From positions 2,877,001 through 2,941,000 of the forward strand of contig NZ_CP071454.1 in NCBI RefSeq assembly GCF_017352135.1: DNA of 64,000 nt, in the 5' to 3' direction. Every line of letters begins with the position of its first letter. The first letter of the stretch is position 1. The stretch is from Rhizobium lentis (GTDB lineage Bacteria; Pseudomonadota; Alphaproteobacteria; Rhizobiales; Rhizobiaceae). Position numbers and translations under genes: made by a program. Shown piece by piece: positions 48,205 to 58,416 of this stretch. Below the pieces are notes generated by a model that saw only the letters and a program-made list of their open reading frames with translations, searched no databases and had not been told where the DNA came from.

Positions 48205-48957
48205 ATGAAAATCGTCGTTATCGGCGGCAGCGGACTGATCGGGTCGCGCACCGTCACTCTGCTGCGCCAAACGGGTCACGAAGTGTTCGCCGCCTCGCCC
48301 AGCACGGGTGTCAACATGCTCACCGGCGAAGGGCTCTCGGAAGCCCTTGCCGGCGCGGAGGTGGTGGTCGATGTTGCCAACTCGCCCTCGTTCGAACCAC
48401 AGGCGGTGCTCACCTTCTTCGAAACCTCAGGCCGGAATCTGCTGGCGGCTGAACGCGCGGCTGGTGTGCGCCACCATGTGGCTCTGTCGATCGTCGGCAC
48501 AGACCGCATGCCCGACAATGGCTATTTCCAGGCTAAGGTGGCACAGGAGAAGCTTGTCGAAGGCTCGGGCATTCCCTTCAGCATCGTGCGCGCCACCCAG
48601 TTCATGGAATTCCTCGGCGCCATCGCCGATACCAGTGTTGTCGATGGAACCGTCCGCCTGCCGGACGGTCTGTTCCAGCCGATTGCCGCGGACGATGTGG
48701 CAGCTATCATGGCAGAAACGGCTACCGGCGCTCCGCGTGGCAAGCATTTCGATATCGCGGGCCCCGACCGGGCGCCTTTCGACCGGATCATTGCGCGCTA
48801 TCTCGAGGCGATCGGCGACGGCCGACGCGTCGTGAGCGAACCGCAAGCGCGATATTTCGGCGGCACCGTCGTGGAGACGTCGCTGGTGCCGCTTGGCGAA
48901 GCGAGACTCGGTCGCATCTCGCTCGACGACTGGCTGCACGGCCACCGACCCACCTGA
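48205..48957 (+). CDS. NmrA/atypical-SDR NAD(P)-binding protein
   Basis: 250 residues from ATG 48205 (MKIVVIGGSGLIGSRTV), preceded by GGAGA. Rossmann motif GGSGLIG at 7-13; LSIVGTDRMPDNGYFQAKVAQEKL has the Y-x3-K spacing of atypical SDRs (Tyr and Lys present). Probably an NAD(P)H-dependent reductase or sensor; substrate unknown. It lies 24 bp before the cupin gene and in line with the preceding hydrolase. Confidence 0.87.
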   Translation: MKIVVIGGSGLIGSRTVTLLRQTGHEVFAASPSTGVNMLTGEGLSEALAGAEVVVDVANSPSFEPQAVLTFFETSGRNLLAAERAAGVRHHVALSIVGTDRMPDNGYFQAKVAQEKLVEGSGIPFSIVRATQFMEFLGAIADTSVVDGTVRLPDGLFQPIAADDVAAIMAETATGAPRGKHFDIAGPDRAPFDRIIARYLEAIGDGRRVVSEPQARYFGGTVVETSLVPLGEARLGRISLDDWLHGHRPT

Positions 48958-48981
48958 CGCTTGCAACTTCAAGGATATCCG

Positions 48982-49401
48982 ATGAAATACTATCTTTTCC
49001 CATTGCTCTTGGCTGCCGGCTACGCTGTGCCTGCATTCGCCGATGATGTGCAAGGCGCCAAGAACGCAAAGATTACGCTTGTCTACGAGCATGCGCTGCC
49101 AGATGTGCCCGGCAAAAGCATTCGGGGCGTTCTCGTCGAATATGGTCCCGGCGGCTACTCTCCGGCACACACGCATGCGAAGTCGGCGATCATCTATGCG
49201 ACGGTCCTGGAAGGCGCCGTGAAGAGCCAGATCAACGGAGGGCCGGTTCGGAGCTTCAAGGCCGGCGAGAGCTTCACGGAATTGCCGGGCGACCACCACG
49301 GAGTCAGTGCAAATGCCAGTGACAATGAGCCGTCTAAACTGCTGGCGGTGTTCGTCGTCAATACCGACGAGAAGGTGCTGACCATCCCGGATCGGAAGTG
49401 A
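48982..49401 (+). CDS. Secreted cupin-domain protein
   Basis: 139 residues from ATG 48982 (MKYYLFPLLLAAGYAVPAFA), a clear Sec signal peptide with cleavage after AFA. The mature part is one cupin barrel: GPGGYSPAHTHAKSAIIYATVLEGAV (metal-binding His-x-His) and AGESFTELPGDHHGVSANAS. Periplasmic cupins of this kind are small metal-dependent binding proteins or enzymes. Operonic with the NmrA-like gene. Confidence 0.85.
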   Translation: MKYYLFPLLLAAGYAVPAFADDVQGAKNAKITLVYEHALPDVPGKSIRGVLVEYGPGGYSPAHTHAKSAIIYATVLEGAVKSQINGGPVRSFKAGESFTELPGDHHGVSANASDNEPSKLLAVFVVNTDEKVLTIPDRK

Positions 49402-49461
49402 CCTGCAGCCGCCGCTCGCCATCCAGCGGGCGGCCCCATCCAGCAAGAACCGGAGTAGACC

Positions 49462-50109
49462 ATGACTGAGACTGCCAGTCGGATGCTTGCCGGCGTGTCC
49501 GTTCCCAACACACCGCTCGTAAACAAGGCGATCGACTACGCGCGTGAAAACTGCGAGCCCTATCTGTTCAACCACGTAATCCGTTCCTGGCTGTTCGCGG
49601 CGCGGCTTGGGCAGATCGATAGCATCGGCCACGATGCGGAAGTCGTTGCCGTCGGGACACTGCTCCACGACATCACGCTGAACGAAAGGTTCGCCGGACC
49701 CCGCCGTTTTGAGGTGAAAGGAGCGGATCTTGCGCGAACATTCGCGACTCAAAGCGGTGTCGATGGTCGTCGCGCGCAACTGATCTGGGACAGCGTCGCT
49801 CTCAACTCGACGCCTTCGATCGGTCTGTACAAGGAACCGGAGGTCGCGCTCTGCACCGCTGGAATCGGCCTCGATGTCATCGGTTGGCGCTACGACGCTC
49901 TTCCCCCTGCCGAGATGGCGAGGATCGTTTCGGAGTTTCCCAGACTGGGAATGAAGCGAAAGATGACGAAGTGCTTTTGCTGCATTATCGAGAGGAATCC
50001 AGAGACGACATATGACAACTTCGCGCGGGATTTCGGCGAACGCTTCGTTCAGGGCTACGAAGCTCCCTCGGTCGTGGATCTCGTCCTGAACGCCCCCTTC
50101 GACGAATGA
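49462..50109 (+). CDS. HD-domain protein (cyanamide-hydratase-like)
   Basis: 215 residues. HD metal site: His38 (YLFNHVIRSW), His69-Asp70 (GTLLHDITLN) and a later Asp in LDVIGWRYDALPP region. This arrangement matches HD phosphohydrolase-like proteins annotated as cyanamide hydratase or DDI2-like. It probably acts in the cytoplasm on a small molecule. It follows the cupin gene by 60 bp in the same direction. Confidence 0.82.
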   Translation: MTETASRMLAGVSVPNTPLVNKAIDYARENCEPYLFNHVIRSWLFAARLGQIDSIGHDAEVVAVGTLLHDITLNERFAGPRRFEVKGADLARTFATQSGVDGRRAQLIWDSVALNSTPSIGLYKEPEVALCTAGIGLDVIGWRYDALPPAEMARIVSEFPRLGMKRKMTKCFCCIIERNPETTYDNFARDFGERFVQGYEAPSVVDLVLNAPFDE

Positions 50110-50155
50110 GGGTCTGCTGCGGCTCTGCGACCGCCAGCCTCCTCCCGGTAGCCGG

Positions 50156-50542
50156 TCAGGGGGCTGTCAATTGATGCTCATATTTGAGCATCCAGTCGCG
50201 CATCTCGCGGAGCATCGGCATCAGGTCGATGCCGGCCTGCGACAGCTCATATTCCACACGCGGCGGAATCTCCGCGAAGGCGTTGCGGATCACGATGCCG
50301 TTGTTGGCGAGATCTCGCAGCTGTTCAGTCAGCATATGCTGGGTTACCCCCGGTAGCCGTCGGCGCAATTCGCCGAACCGGAGCGGCCCTTCGACCAGGA
50401 TGCAGACGATTTCGATCTTCCACTTGCCCGTGATGGCGCGAATGGCTCGCTGGAAGCGCAGGATATCGATCGGCTCCGGGCCTGTACATCCGGCGCATTC
50501 GTCTTCGTCGTAGACACGTGGCTCAATGGTCTGATTTTTCAT
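50156..50542 (-). CDS. HxlR-family transcriptional regulator (redox-type cysteines)
   Basis: 128 residues from ATG 50542 (MKNQTIEPRVYDEDE). HxlR winged HTH: AIRAITGKWKIEIVCILVEGPLRFGELRRRLPGVTQHMLTEQLRDLANNGIV. Two N-terminal cysteines in DECAGC, before the HTH, are positioned for thiol sensing of oxidants or aldehydes. It is divergent from an NAD-dependent reductase gene and probably represses it. Confidence 0.88.
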   Translation of the reverse strand: MKNQTIEPRVYDEDECAGCTGPEPIDILRFQRAIRAITGKWKIEIVCILVEGPLRFGELRRRLPGVTQHMLTEQLRDLANNGIVIRNAFAEIPPRVEYELSQAGIDLMPMLREMRDWMLKYEHQLTAP

Positions 50543-50624
50543 ACTGGGTCCGAAAATCCATCCTACTTGATAATTCCATATAACAGCTCGATGTTGCGGT
50601 AAAGCAAACAATCAGAGTGATGTA

Positions 50625-51602
50625 ATGAGCAAGATTTTGGTCACAGGTGGTTCTGGTTTTGTCGGCAGCCACGTCGCCGCAAAGCTTCTGAAGGAAGGTC
50701 ATCAGGTTCGTACCACAATACGGAGCGCCCGGCGCGAAGCCGAAGTTCGGTCGATGGTGCGCAATGGTGGTGCCGAATCCGACCAGGAGCTTTCTTTCAG
50801 CCAGACCGATCTGACTGTTGATCATGGCTGGGCCGCTGCCGTTAGCGGATGCGACTATGTACTGCATGTGGCTTCGCCGTTTCCACAGCAAGCTCCCGAT
50901 AACGAGGATGAACTGATCGTTCCGGCGCGTGACGGTACGTTGCGCGTTTTGCGCGCCGCCAGAGACGCCGGCGTGAAGCGTGTCGTATTGACCTCTTCCT
51001 TTGCAGCCATCGGATACGGCCACACCAACTACGACACAGTCTTTGACGAGGAGGACTGGACGGACCCGAACGGACCAGATGTGCAGCCCTATATCAAATC
51101 CAAGGTCCTTGCCGAGCGAGCCGCCTGGGACTTCATCGACAGGGAAGGCGGCTCTCTGGAAATGTCGGTCGTCAACCCGGTGGGCATTTTCGGGCCGGTT
51201 CTGGGGCCGCACATTTCTGCTTCGATCGCCTTCATCAAACGGTTACTCGAAGGCGCTCCGCCCCTGCCTGGCTTGAGCTTCGGCACGGTCGATGTCCGCG
51301 ACCTGGCGGACCTCCACATTCTTGCGATGACGGCGCAGGCGGCTAGGGGACAGCGCTTCATCGCTGTGAGCGGCGACGTCGTCACGCTCTTCGATATCGC
51401 GAAGACCCTCAGGGAGAAGTTGGGCGAACTCGCTTCGATTGTGCAAACACCGGAGATGGAAAAGGTAGCAAGCGCGCCCGTTCGCCGGAGCACCAGCGAG
51501 AAGGCTATGCGAGTGCTGGGATGGCGTCCTCGACGCCAGGAGGAAACCATCATCGATACGGCCCGGAGTCTATTTCGTTATGGCGTCGTAAGCTCGGTTT
51601 AA
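50625..51602 (+). CDS. Extended-SDR reductase (dihydroflavonol-4-reductase/aldehyde-reductase type)
   Basis: 325 residues. TGGSGFVGSHVAAKLL cofactor motif at 7-22, then RTTIRS (NADP preference by Arg), DYVLHVASPFP, and the active-site Ser (TSSFAAIGY) and YIKSKVLAE (Tyr-x3-Lys). Such enzymes reduce aldehydes or ketones with NADPH. Likely induced through the divergent HxlR protein 82 bp away, perhaps by reactive carbonyls. Confidence 0.88.
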   Translation: MSKILVTGGSGFVGSHVAAKLLKEGHQVRTTIRSARREAEVRSMVRNGGAESDQELSFSQTDLTVDHGWAAAVSGCDYVLHVASPFPQQAPDNEDELIVPARDGTLRVLRAARDAGVKRVVLTSSFAAIGYGHTNYDTVFDEEDWTDPNGPDVQPYIKSKVLAERAAWDFIDREGGSLEMSVVNPVGIFGPVLGPHISASIAFIKRLLEGAPPLPGLSFGTVDVRDLADLHILAMTAQAARGQRFIAVSGDVVTLFDIAKTLREKLGELASIVQTPEMEKVASAPVRRSTSEKAMRVLGWRPRRQEETIIDTARSLFRYGVVSSV

Positions 51603-51780
51603 CGCCACCGCATTTTTGGTGTCGATTGGGCGAATGCGAAGCTGCTTCGGACGAAGAATGACGGGGAGGTTCGGCTCCCATCAAGAGCAGCAATATGACC
51701 GCTTTGCGCCAATAGGAGACGTCAACGAGGTTTCGGCCGGTCCTACGTCCCGCCCTATTCCAGGCGGCAGAAGCCCCGTG

Positions 51781-52686
51781 CTATTTCGGCGAAACTAGAG
51801 AAACTTCGGCAGTAAGCGCCGTCAGAAGCTCGGTCCCGAGGCGCGATTTGATAAAGTCCCCCGGTCCGACAAGATAGTAGCCGCGCTCGGATGTCAGCGG
51901 CTCGTCGTCCATTTCGACAAGCAAGCCATTCGACACCAAGTCATCGATAACACCCCGCCATCCGAGTGTGACGCCATGACCCATGAGCGCCTCGTGGATG
52001 GCTATGCCGTGATTGGACACGTTGATGCCGGCAGAGGCCACTGTCGCATTTCGAGCGCGGTGCGACTTCCAATCATCCCAGTTGAACCATCGCCTTTCCG
52101 GGTCCTCGAGGTGGATCAGAGGCCCCTGTCCGAAGATGTCCTCTCTTGAGAGGGAGGCGAGCTTCGCGGCGACCGACGGAGCCGCGACTGGCACCACCAC
52201 TTCGGGGATCAGCATTCTGGCCTCCATCCCATTCCACCGGCCGTCTCCAAAGAGGATCGCACAGTCGACGCTGTCCAATGAGATGTGCTCGTCACGCTCG
52301 GCGGTCACGACCCTGACGGACAGCTCGCTGTCGCTACTCCGCAGGTTCGCGAGCTTCGGCATCAGCCAGAACATGGCCAGACCGGGATAGGTGCCGAGTG
52401 TCAGGCTGGGGCCGCTGGCGCGCTCTCGCAACGAACGTGTAGCCATGGCGATGTCGGTCAGGGCGGACGCGATTCTGGCATGATACGCAAGTGCCTCGGC
52501 GGTTGGATTGATAACCCCGCCATTCCGCTCGAACAGCGTCAAGCCCAGGTCGTTTTCCAATGCTTGAATCTGATGGCTGATCGCGGGCTGGCCGACGTTG
52601 AGTTCGCGCGCAGCCGCTGTGAACGTTCCCAACCGGATACATGCCTCGAATACACGGAGGGCTTTGAGAGGCGGCATACCACGCAT
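51781..52686 (-). CDS. LysR-family transcriptional regulator (GcvA-like)
   Basis: 301 residues. HTH: LKALRVFEACIRLGTFTAAARELNVGQPAISHQIQALENDLGLTLFER, the GcvA/AmpR-like subgroup, with LGTYPGLAMFWLMPKLANLR opening the effector domain. Divergent from the GMC oxidoreductase gene at 52843, with 156 bp between them, so it is the probable regulator of the GMC/CoA-transferase unit. Confidence 0.9.
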   Translation of the reverse strand: MRGMPPLKALRVFEACIRLGTFTAAARELNVGQPAISHQIQALENDLGLTLFERNGGVINPTAEALAYHARIASALTDIAMATRSLRERASGPSLTLGTYPGLAMFWLMPKLANLRSSDSELSVRVVTAERDEHISLDSVDCAILFGDGRWNGMEARMLIPEVVVPVAAPSVAAKLASLSREDIFGQGPLIHLEDPERRWFNWDDWKSHRARNATVASAGINVSNHGIAIHEALMGHGVTLGWRGVIDDLVSNGLLVEMDDEPLTSERGYYLVGPGDFIKSRLGTELLTALTAEVSLVSPK

Positions 52687-52842
52687 AAAAACTCCCGTAG
52701 GCGATGAACTCCTCGGACATTACCATCGAAAAAAGTAATGGCGACATGAGATTTTCCAACATACCGCGTGAACGTGTTTTGTGGCAGATATGACCCGTGA
52801 GGAGGCCGCTTATTCGGCGGTGGATATCTGGGTTTCCCTATC

Positions 52843-54522
52843 ATGCTTGAGGATACATTCGACTACATCATTATTGGCGCGGGTACGGCCGGCTGCCTGC
52901 TAGCCAATCGCCTCAGTCGCGATCCTTCCAAGCGGGTCCTGCTTCTCGAAGCTGGGAAGAAGGACAATTATCCCTGGATTCACATACCCGTCGGATACCT
53001 CTACTGTATCGGCAATCCTCGGACCGACTGGCTCTACAGCACTGAAGCCGATCCGGGCCTCAATGGAAGGTCACTCCGCTATCCCCGGGGCAAGACTCTC
53101 GGTGGATGCTCATCGATAAATGGCATGATCTACATGCGCGGGCAGGCTCGTGATTATGACGCCTGGGCCATGGCGACGGGTGACAATGCCTGGTCTTGGG
53201 AGAACGTCGTTCCAGACTTCAAGGCACACGAGGATCATTATCGAATGGACTTCGGTGCCGATCCCGCCACGGGAGGCAACAGCCGTTTCTCGGACATGCA
53301 CGGCCATGGCGGTGAGTGGAGAATCGAAAAGCAGCGCCTCCGATGGGACATCCTGGAAGCCTTTGCCGAGGCTGCGGTCCAGGCGGGAATTCCACGCAGT
53401 GATGACTTCAATAGCGGCGACAACGAGGGTGTCGGCTACTTCGAGGTGAACCAGCGCTCCGGTTGGCGCTGGAACGCCTCAAAGGCATTCCTCAGACCAG
53501 CGCGGGGTCGCAAGAATCTTCAGATCGTGACCGAGACTCATGTCTACGGGCTGATTTTCGAAAAAGGCGCATCCGGTCGCCCCGCTTGCCGAGGGGTGAA
53601 GATCGTCCGCGACGGTCGCGCGACGAAGTTCAGTGCGCGCGCCGAGGTGATCCTTTCCGCGGGCGCGATCAACACTCCCAAGATCATGCAGTTTTCGGGT
53701 CTGGGTCCCGCGGCCGTTCTGCAGGGACATGGCATCCCCGTGCTGCGTGACATGGCGGGAGTGGGTGAGAACCTCCAGGACCATCTCCAGATCAGAACGG
53801 TCTACAAGGTCGACGGTACCAGGACGCTCAACACCATGGCAAACAGCCTCGTCGGAAAGGCGATGATCGGCTTGGAGTATGCCCTGAAACAAACGGGCCC
53901 CATGAGCATGTCGCCGTCACAACTCGGCGCGTTCACGAAATCCGATCCATCCCGACCGCACGCCAACCTTCAATATCATGTCCAGCCCCTTAGTCTGGAT
54001 GCATTCGGCGAACCTCTGCACAGCTTCCCGGCCTTGACCGCCAGCGTCTGCAATCTCAATCCGACGAGCCGGGGCTCGGTGCGTGTCCGTTCGAGCCGAA
54101 TGGAGGACGCTCCCGTGATCAAGCCCAACTATCTCAGCACGGACGAGGATCGCAACGTCGCGGTGGCAAGCCTGCGCCAGGTGAGACGGATCGCCTCCCA
54201 ACCCGCGCTGGCAAAGTATCGGCCGCAGGAGTGGAAGCCGGGACCGCAATACGAGAAGGACGCCGAGCTTCTCAAGCTCGCCGGGGACATCGCAAGCACC
54301 ATCTTCCATCCGGCCGGCACGGCCAAGATGGGGGTCGCCTCAGACAAGACCGCGGTCGTGGACAGTCGGCTCCGCGTTTTCGGCGTCGATGGCCTCCGGG
54401 TCGTGGACGCGAGCGTCATGCCGACGATCGTCAGCGGAAACACCAATTCACCAACGCTCATGATCGCGGAAAAGGCGGCACGCTTCATCATTGAAGACGC
54501 CCGCTCCGCGCGCCGTGCTTGA
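52843..54522 (+). CDS. GMC-family FAD oxidoreductase (choline/alcohol dehydrogenase type)
   Basis: 559 residues, full length. FAD site: [32 protein letters not shown] (about 5-36) and [14 protein letters not shown] (about 86-99). Catalytic pair: His near 489 in HPAGTAKMG and Asn near 532 in SGNTNSP. Such flavoenzymes oxidise primary alcohols to aldehydes or acids; the substrate is unknown. No signal peptide. Its stop lies 31 bp before the CoA-transferase gene, forming a two-gene operon. Confidence 0.93.
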   Translation: MLEDTFDYIIIGAGTAGCLLANRLSRDPSKRVLLLEAGKKDNYPWIHIPVGYLYCIGNPRTDWLYSTEADPGLNGRSLRYPRGKTLGGCSSINGMIYMRGQARDYDAWAMATGDNAWSWENVVPDFKAHEDHYRMDFGADPATGGNSRFSDMHGHGGEWRIEKQRLRWDILEAFAEAAVQAGIPRSDDFNSGDNEGVGYFEVNQRSGWRWNASKAFLRPARGRKNLQIVTETHVYGLIFEKGASGRPACRGVKIVRDGRATKFSARAEVILSAGAINTPKIMQFSGLGPAAVLQGHGIPVLRDMAGVGENLQDHLQIRTVYKVDGTRTLNTMANSLVGKAMIGLEYALKQTGPMSMSPSQLGAFTKSDPSRPHANLQYHVQPLSLDAFGEPLHSFPALTASVCNLNPTSRGSVRVRSSRMEDAPVIKPNYLSTDEDRNVAVASLRQVRRIASQPALAKYRPQEWKPGPQYEKDAELLKLAGDIASTIFHPAGTAKMGVASDKTAVVDSRLRVFGVDGLRVVDASVMPTIVSGNTNSPTLMIAEKAARFIIEDARSARRA

Positions 54523-54553
54523 TCACATCATTCCGAATTCGCCGAGGTAGAAA

Positions 54554-57058
54554 ATGAAACGCGAGGCTCTTCCCTTTCACGGAGTCAAGGTCGTGGATTT
54601 CGGACAGTACATTGCGGGTCCGGCCGTCGCCATGATCCTTGGCGATCTCGGCGCGACGGTCATTCACATAGACCCGCCGAACGGTCCCCTTTGGGCCAGC
54701 CCTGCCAACGCAACGCTGAACCGCAACAAGCTGCTGGTGGAACTCGACCTGAAATCCGAGGACGGTCTGGCAAAGGCGCTCGCGCTGATCGCCGAGGCCG
54801 ATATCGTCATTGAGAACTTCCGCCCCGGCGTCATGAAACGCCTCGGCATCGACTTCGCCGCCCTGCAACAGGCCCGACCTGAACTCATCACCGTTTCGAT
54901 CCCCGGCTTCGCCTCCAATGACGAGCTGCGGCGCGAATGGCGGGCTTTCGAATCCGTTATCGCGGCGTCCTCCGGCGTGTTCACCGACATGGGGCTGAAC
55001 CGCGTGCTGATGGGCGTGAACCCTTCCTTCTCGCCGCTGCCGCTCGCTTCCGCCTACGGGACGATGCTGGCCGTGTCCGCAGCGGCTCTCGCGCTCCAGG
55101 CTCGCGTGAAGACTGGGCGCGGTGACCAGATCGAAGTCCCGCTCGCCAGCGCCGTCATGGAAGGCCTGTGCTACAATTCGATCAAGATCGAGGACTATCC
55201 GCTGCGCTATCAGACCCAGCGCGAAAGGGAGATCGAAAGACGCCGAAGCGAAGGGCTGCCGATGGACGTCACATATGACGACCTGCAGGCATTCCTGGAC
55301 CCTTTCTACCGTAGCTATCCCTGCAAGGACGGCCGCAGCTTCTATGTCGTCTGCCCGAGCCACAAGTTCCATGCCAAGCGATGCCTGCAGACGCTCGGCA
55401 TCTACGACGAACTCGTCGCCGAAGGGCTTCAGGAAGAGCCCGACACCTATCTCCCGGCTTCGGAGTGGTCGTCGGACGTGTCGCTCGGCGTCTATCCCCT
55501 GCCCAAGTTCTGGGCGGACAGGATTTCCGAGCGGATGAAGGCCGTCTTCCTCACACGGACGGCAAAGGAGTGGGAACGCATCTTCGGCAAGGGGCAGTTC
55601 CCAGGTGCGCCGCATCGGTGGCTGCAGGAGTGGATCAGCGACGACCATGCCGACATGGCGGGCCTGATGATCGAAGTTGAAGACCCGGTCTATGGGAAGA
55701 TGATCCAGCCAGGTCCGATGGCCTGGCTTGAGGAGAGCGGCGAGGCCATGCTGACGCCGACGCCCCGGCGAAAGGTCGACTTCGACGAGGCCATATCGAA
55801 CCTGCGCGCAATATCCTCCTCGCTTCCGAAAGTCGTCGCCGCAAGCGTGAAGAAGTCAGGTTGGCTTGAAGGCATAAGGGTTCTCGATCTCTGCAACGTC
55901 ATCGCCGGCCCGCATTCAGTTTCGTACCTCTCGCGTTTCGGAGCCGAGGTGATCAAGATCGACCCGGCGACCCCGCTGTTCGACTGCTGGAACACCGTCA
56001 TCTTCGGCATGACCCATATGCGCGGCAAGAAGTCGGTGCTGCTCGACATCGGGTCCCCGGACGGGCGCAAGCTGTTCGAAGACCTCGTTCGTTCAGTCGA
56101 CGTCGTGGTCTGGAACGCCACCGACCGCCAGGTGCAGTCGAAAGGCTTGGATGCCGAGGGTCTCAAGAAGCTCAATCCCGATGCCATCTTCTGCCAGTTG
56201 GACTGCTTCGGCGGCGTTCGAAAGGGACCGCGGACCAACTATCTCGGTTACGATGACCTAGTGCAGGCGGCGACCGGCATTATGCTCAGGTTCGGCGGCT
56301 CGATGGAGACGCCGGAGGAACACGCCCATGTCGGCACGATCGACGTCATGTGCGGGTTCGGTGCAGCGCTCGGCGTGGCCGCCGCCCTCTATCAGAAACA
56401 GATGACTGGAAGGGTCGGCCGCGCGCGGACATCGCTCTCAGCGTTGAGCGGACTGGCGCAGATACCCTTCTGCTTCGACTATCAGGGCCGCGCGCCATTC
56501 GACGAACCTTCCGGGCCTGCCGCTCGCGGATACGACGCGCTTCATCACCTCTACAGAGCGGAGGATCGCTGGATCGTGCTCGCCGCCTCCGAGAAGGACC
56601 TGTCGCGCTTCAGGAGCATAGAAGGGCTGGAGGCAGTGGCCGACATGACGGAACACGAGCGCAGTGATGGACTGAGCGCCATCCTCGCCACCGCATCAGC
56701 GAAGGTCTGGATAGAACGCTTTCAAAACGCAGATATCGGCGCGGCGATCTGCGAGAACATTGAGACGATCCGCGTCGCGACCGCTTGGCCTGCCGACGGC
56801 ACACCTGGAACGGAGCGCGGCAGCTACTCCTTCTCGGTTTATGCGGATCATCCGAGCGGCCACACGGTCACCCATCTCGATCCATACGCGGTTAGACCAA
56901 CCCACAGCGAAATCTACGCTCGGATGTCAGCGGAAAAATACGGTGCGTCGACACGGGAAGTTATGAAGGCGCTCGGCCTTAGCGACACGGACGTCGATGA
57001 GCTCATTGCCAACCGGACGCTAAGTGAGACCTGGAGTGGTGAATACCTTCCGAGTTGA
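54554..57058 (+). CDS. Double-domain class III CoA-transferase (CaiB/BaiF family)
   Basis: 834 residues in two homologous halves. The first starts VKVVDFGQYIAGPAVAMILGDLGATVIHIDPP and continues to about 410; the second starts near 435 with GIRVLDLCNVIAGPHSVSYLSRFGAEVIKIDPATP and YLGYDDLVQAATGIMLRFGG. Both show the family opening and the GRGDQIEVPL or GRVGRARTSL strand. Family III enzymes move CoA between carboxylic acids in the cytoplasm. Fused copies are known for unusual acids. Here the neighbour is a GMC dehydrogenase, so the pathway may be alcohol to acid to acyl-CoA. A ribosome binding site (GAGGTAG) precedes ATG 54554. Confidence 0.9.
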   Translation: MKREALPFHGVKVVDFGQYIAGPAVAMILGDLGATVIHIDPPNGPLWASPANATLNRNKLLVELDLKSEDGLAKALALIAEADIVIENFRPGVMKRLGIDFAALQQARPELITVSIPGFASNDELRREWRAFESVIAASSGVFTDMGLNRVLMGVNPSFSPLPLASAYGTMLAVSAAALALQARVKTGRGDQIEVPLASAVMEGLCYNSIKIEDYPLRYQTQREREIERRRSEGLPMDVTYDDLQAFLDPFYRSYPCKDGRSFYVVCPSHKFHAKRCLQTLGIYDELVAEGLQEEPDTYLPASEWSSDVSLGVYPLPKFWADRISERMKAVFLTRTAKEWERIFGKGQFPGAPHRWLQEWISDDHADMAGLMIEVEDPVYGKMIQPGPMAWLEESGEAMLTPTPRRKVDFDEAISNLRAISSSLPKVVAASVKKSGWLEGIRVLDLCNVIAGPHSVSYLSRFGAEVIKIDPATPLFDCWNTVIFGMTHMRGKKSVLLDIGSPDGRKLFEDLVRSVDVVVWNATDRQVQSKGLDAEGLKKLNPDAIFCQLDCFGGVRKGPRTNYLGYDDLVQAATGIMLRFGGSMETPEEHAHVGTIDVMCGFGAALGVAAALYQKQMTGRVGRARTSLSALSGLAQIPFCFDYQGRAPFDEPSGPAARGYDALHHLYRAEDRWIVLAASEKDLSRFRSIEGLEAVADMTEHERSDGLSAILATASAKVWIERFQNADIGAAICENIETIRVATAWPADGTPGTERGSYSFSVYADHPSGHTVTHLDPYAVRPTHSEIYARMSAEKYGASTREVMKALGLSDTDVDELIANRTLSETWSGEYLPS

Positions 57059-57322
57059 GTTGCAGGAGCGAGCGTGTGCCACGAGGCGGGAATTGGATAC
57101 GGCCGCTTCGGGCGGATTGCGGACTTCGGCAAACCGCCGCGGACTGGCCGCTTTTGTCTCTTGCATTCGGGATGCAGTCAGACCGCTGGCGGCCCTTTCC
57201 GGGTAATACGGGGTTTGTTGCCAACGATCGCAATTGGCGCATCATACCATCCATCTCGCACCGGTAGTTATGGGAACGACCTGTCGCGCCTGGTCAATGT
57301 CGGAGGAAAACACCGCTTACCG

Positions 57323-58225
57323 TTAACTGTTTGAGCTCGCGAACTCTCTTGCGGCCTGAATGAAGGCACTGAACGCTGCAGGTGGGTTTTTCCTGCCCGG
57401 GTAATAGAGACAGAGCGGCGCAAGTGGCGGGGTCCAGTCATCGAGAACCGACACCAGCCGACCTGCAGAGATATCCTCGCGCACATCCGCCTCCATCACG
57501 TATCCAAGTCCGATCCCATTCTGTGCGGCAATACGGACCAGGCTCGGTTCGTCGAGGGTGATTGCCCCTTGGACATCGATCTGTAAGGCAGTTCCCTCCT
57601 TCTCGAAGCGCCAGCGGAACATGGCGTGGTTGGGCAGACGCGCCCGAATACAGCGGAACCGATAGAGATCGGCCGGCACGTTGGGGCGGCCGTGCGAGCG
57701 CAGGAAATCCGGCGAGGCGACGACCACGTGTCGGCGCGGCAATCCAAGCGAGATGGCGATCATGTCGCTTGGCACGAGGTCTGCCGGCCTTATGCCGATA
57801 TCGAATCCGCCGGCGACGATGTCGACCAGCCGCCCTTCCGTCACCAGATCGATATGCACCTGGGGGTGGCGCCGCAGGAACGACAGGACAAGGGGCACGA
57901 TTACCTCCCGCGCTGCCGATGCGAAGGTGTTGATACGCAAGGTGCCGGAAGGTGTCGCCTGCAGCGACTGTGCGGCCAGCATGGCATCATGGATGTCCGT
58001 CATCGCCGGACCCACCCGCTCCACAAAACTCTGTCCTGCTTCGGTAAGCGAGACGCTTCTTGTCGTCCGGTTAAACAGGCGGATACCCAAGCGCTGTTCG
58101 AGCTTGCCAATCACATTGCTCATTGCGGTGGTGGACATTCCAAGTTCCAGCGCCGCCGCCCGAAAGGAGCCGTGGCGGGCAATGCTGAGAACCGCATCCA
58201 GGTCCGCTAGTACAGATCGCGTCAT
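57323..58225 (-). CDS. LysR-family transcriptional regulator
   Basis: 300 residues. [53 protein letters not shown]; effector domain from about 93 with [53 protein letters not shown]. Divergent from the second GMC gene at 58417; the 191-bp intergenic DNA is AT-rich with several A/T-tract half-sites. It likely controls the GMC/P450 unit. Confidence 0.9.
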   Translation of the reverse strand: MTRSVLADLDAVLSIARHGSFRAAALELGMSTTAMSNVIGKLEQRLGIRLFNRTTRSVSLTEAGQSFVERVGPAMTDIHDAMLAAQSLQATPSGTLRINTFASAAREVIVPLVLSFLRRHPQVHIDLVTEGRLVDIVAGGFDIGIRPADLVPSDMIAISLGLPRRHVVVASPDFLRSHGRPNVPADLYRFRCIRARLPNHAMFRWRFEKEGTALQIDVQGAITLDEPSLVRIAAQNGIGLGYVMEADVREDISAGRLVSVLDDWTPPLAPLCLYYPGRKNPPAAFSAFIQAAREFASSNS

Positions 58226-58416
58226 TGTCCCTCTTATCGAAATTCCTCATCCCTCTTTGTCCCGGTTACCCTGTCAATCATCAACTCTCAAATGGCTAAC
58301 AACTCGGCACTCTCAAAAGTTTGATCCAGCGAAATTGATAAATTTGATATTTTTGTTGTAATTGAAACTGAAAGCCGGTAGCTAGCCCGGGCCACAGCTA
58401 AGAGGAGTACCCGGAA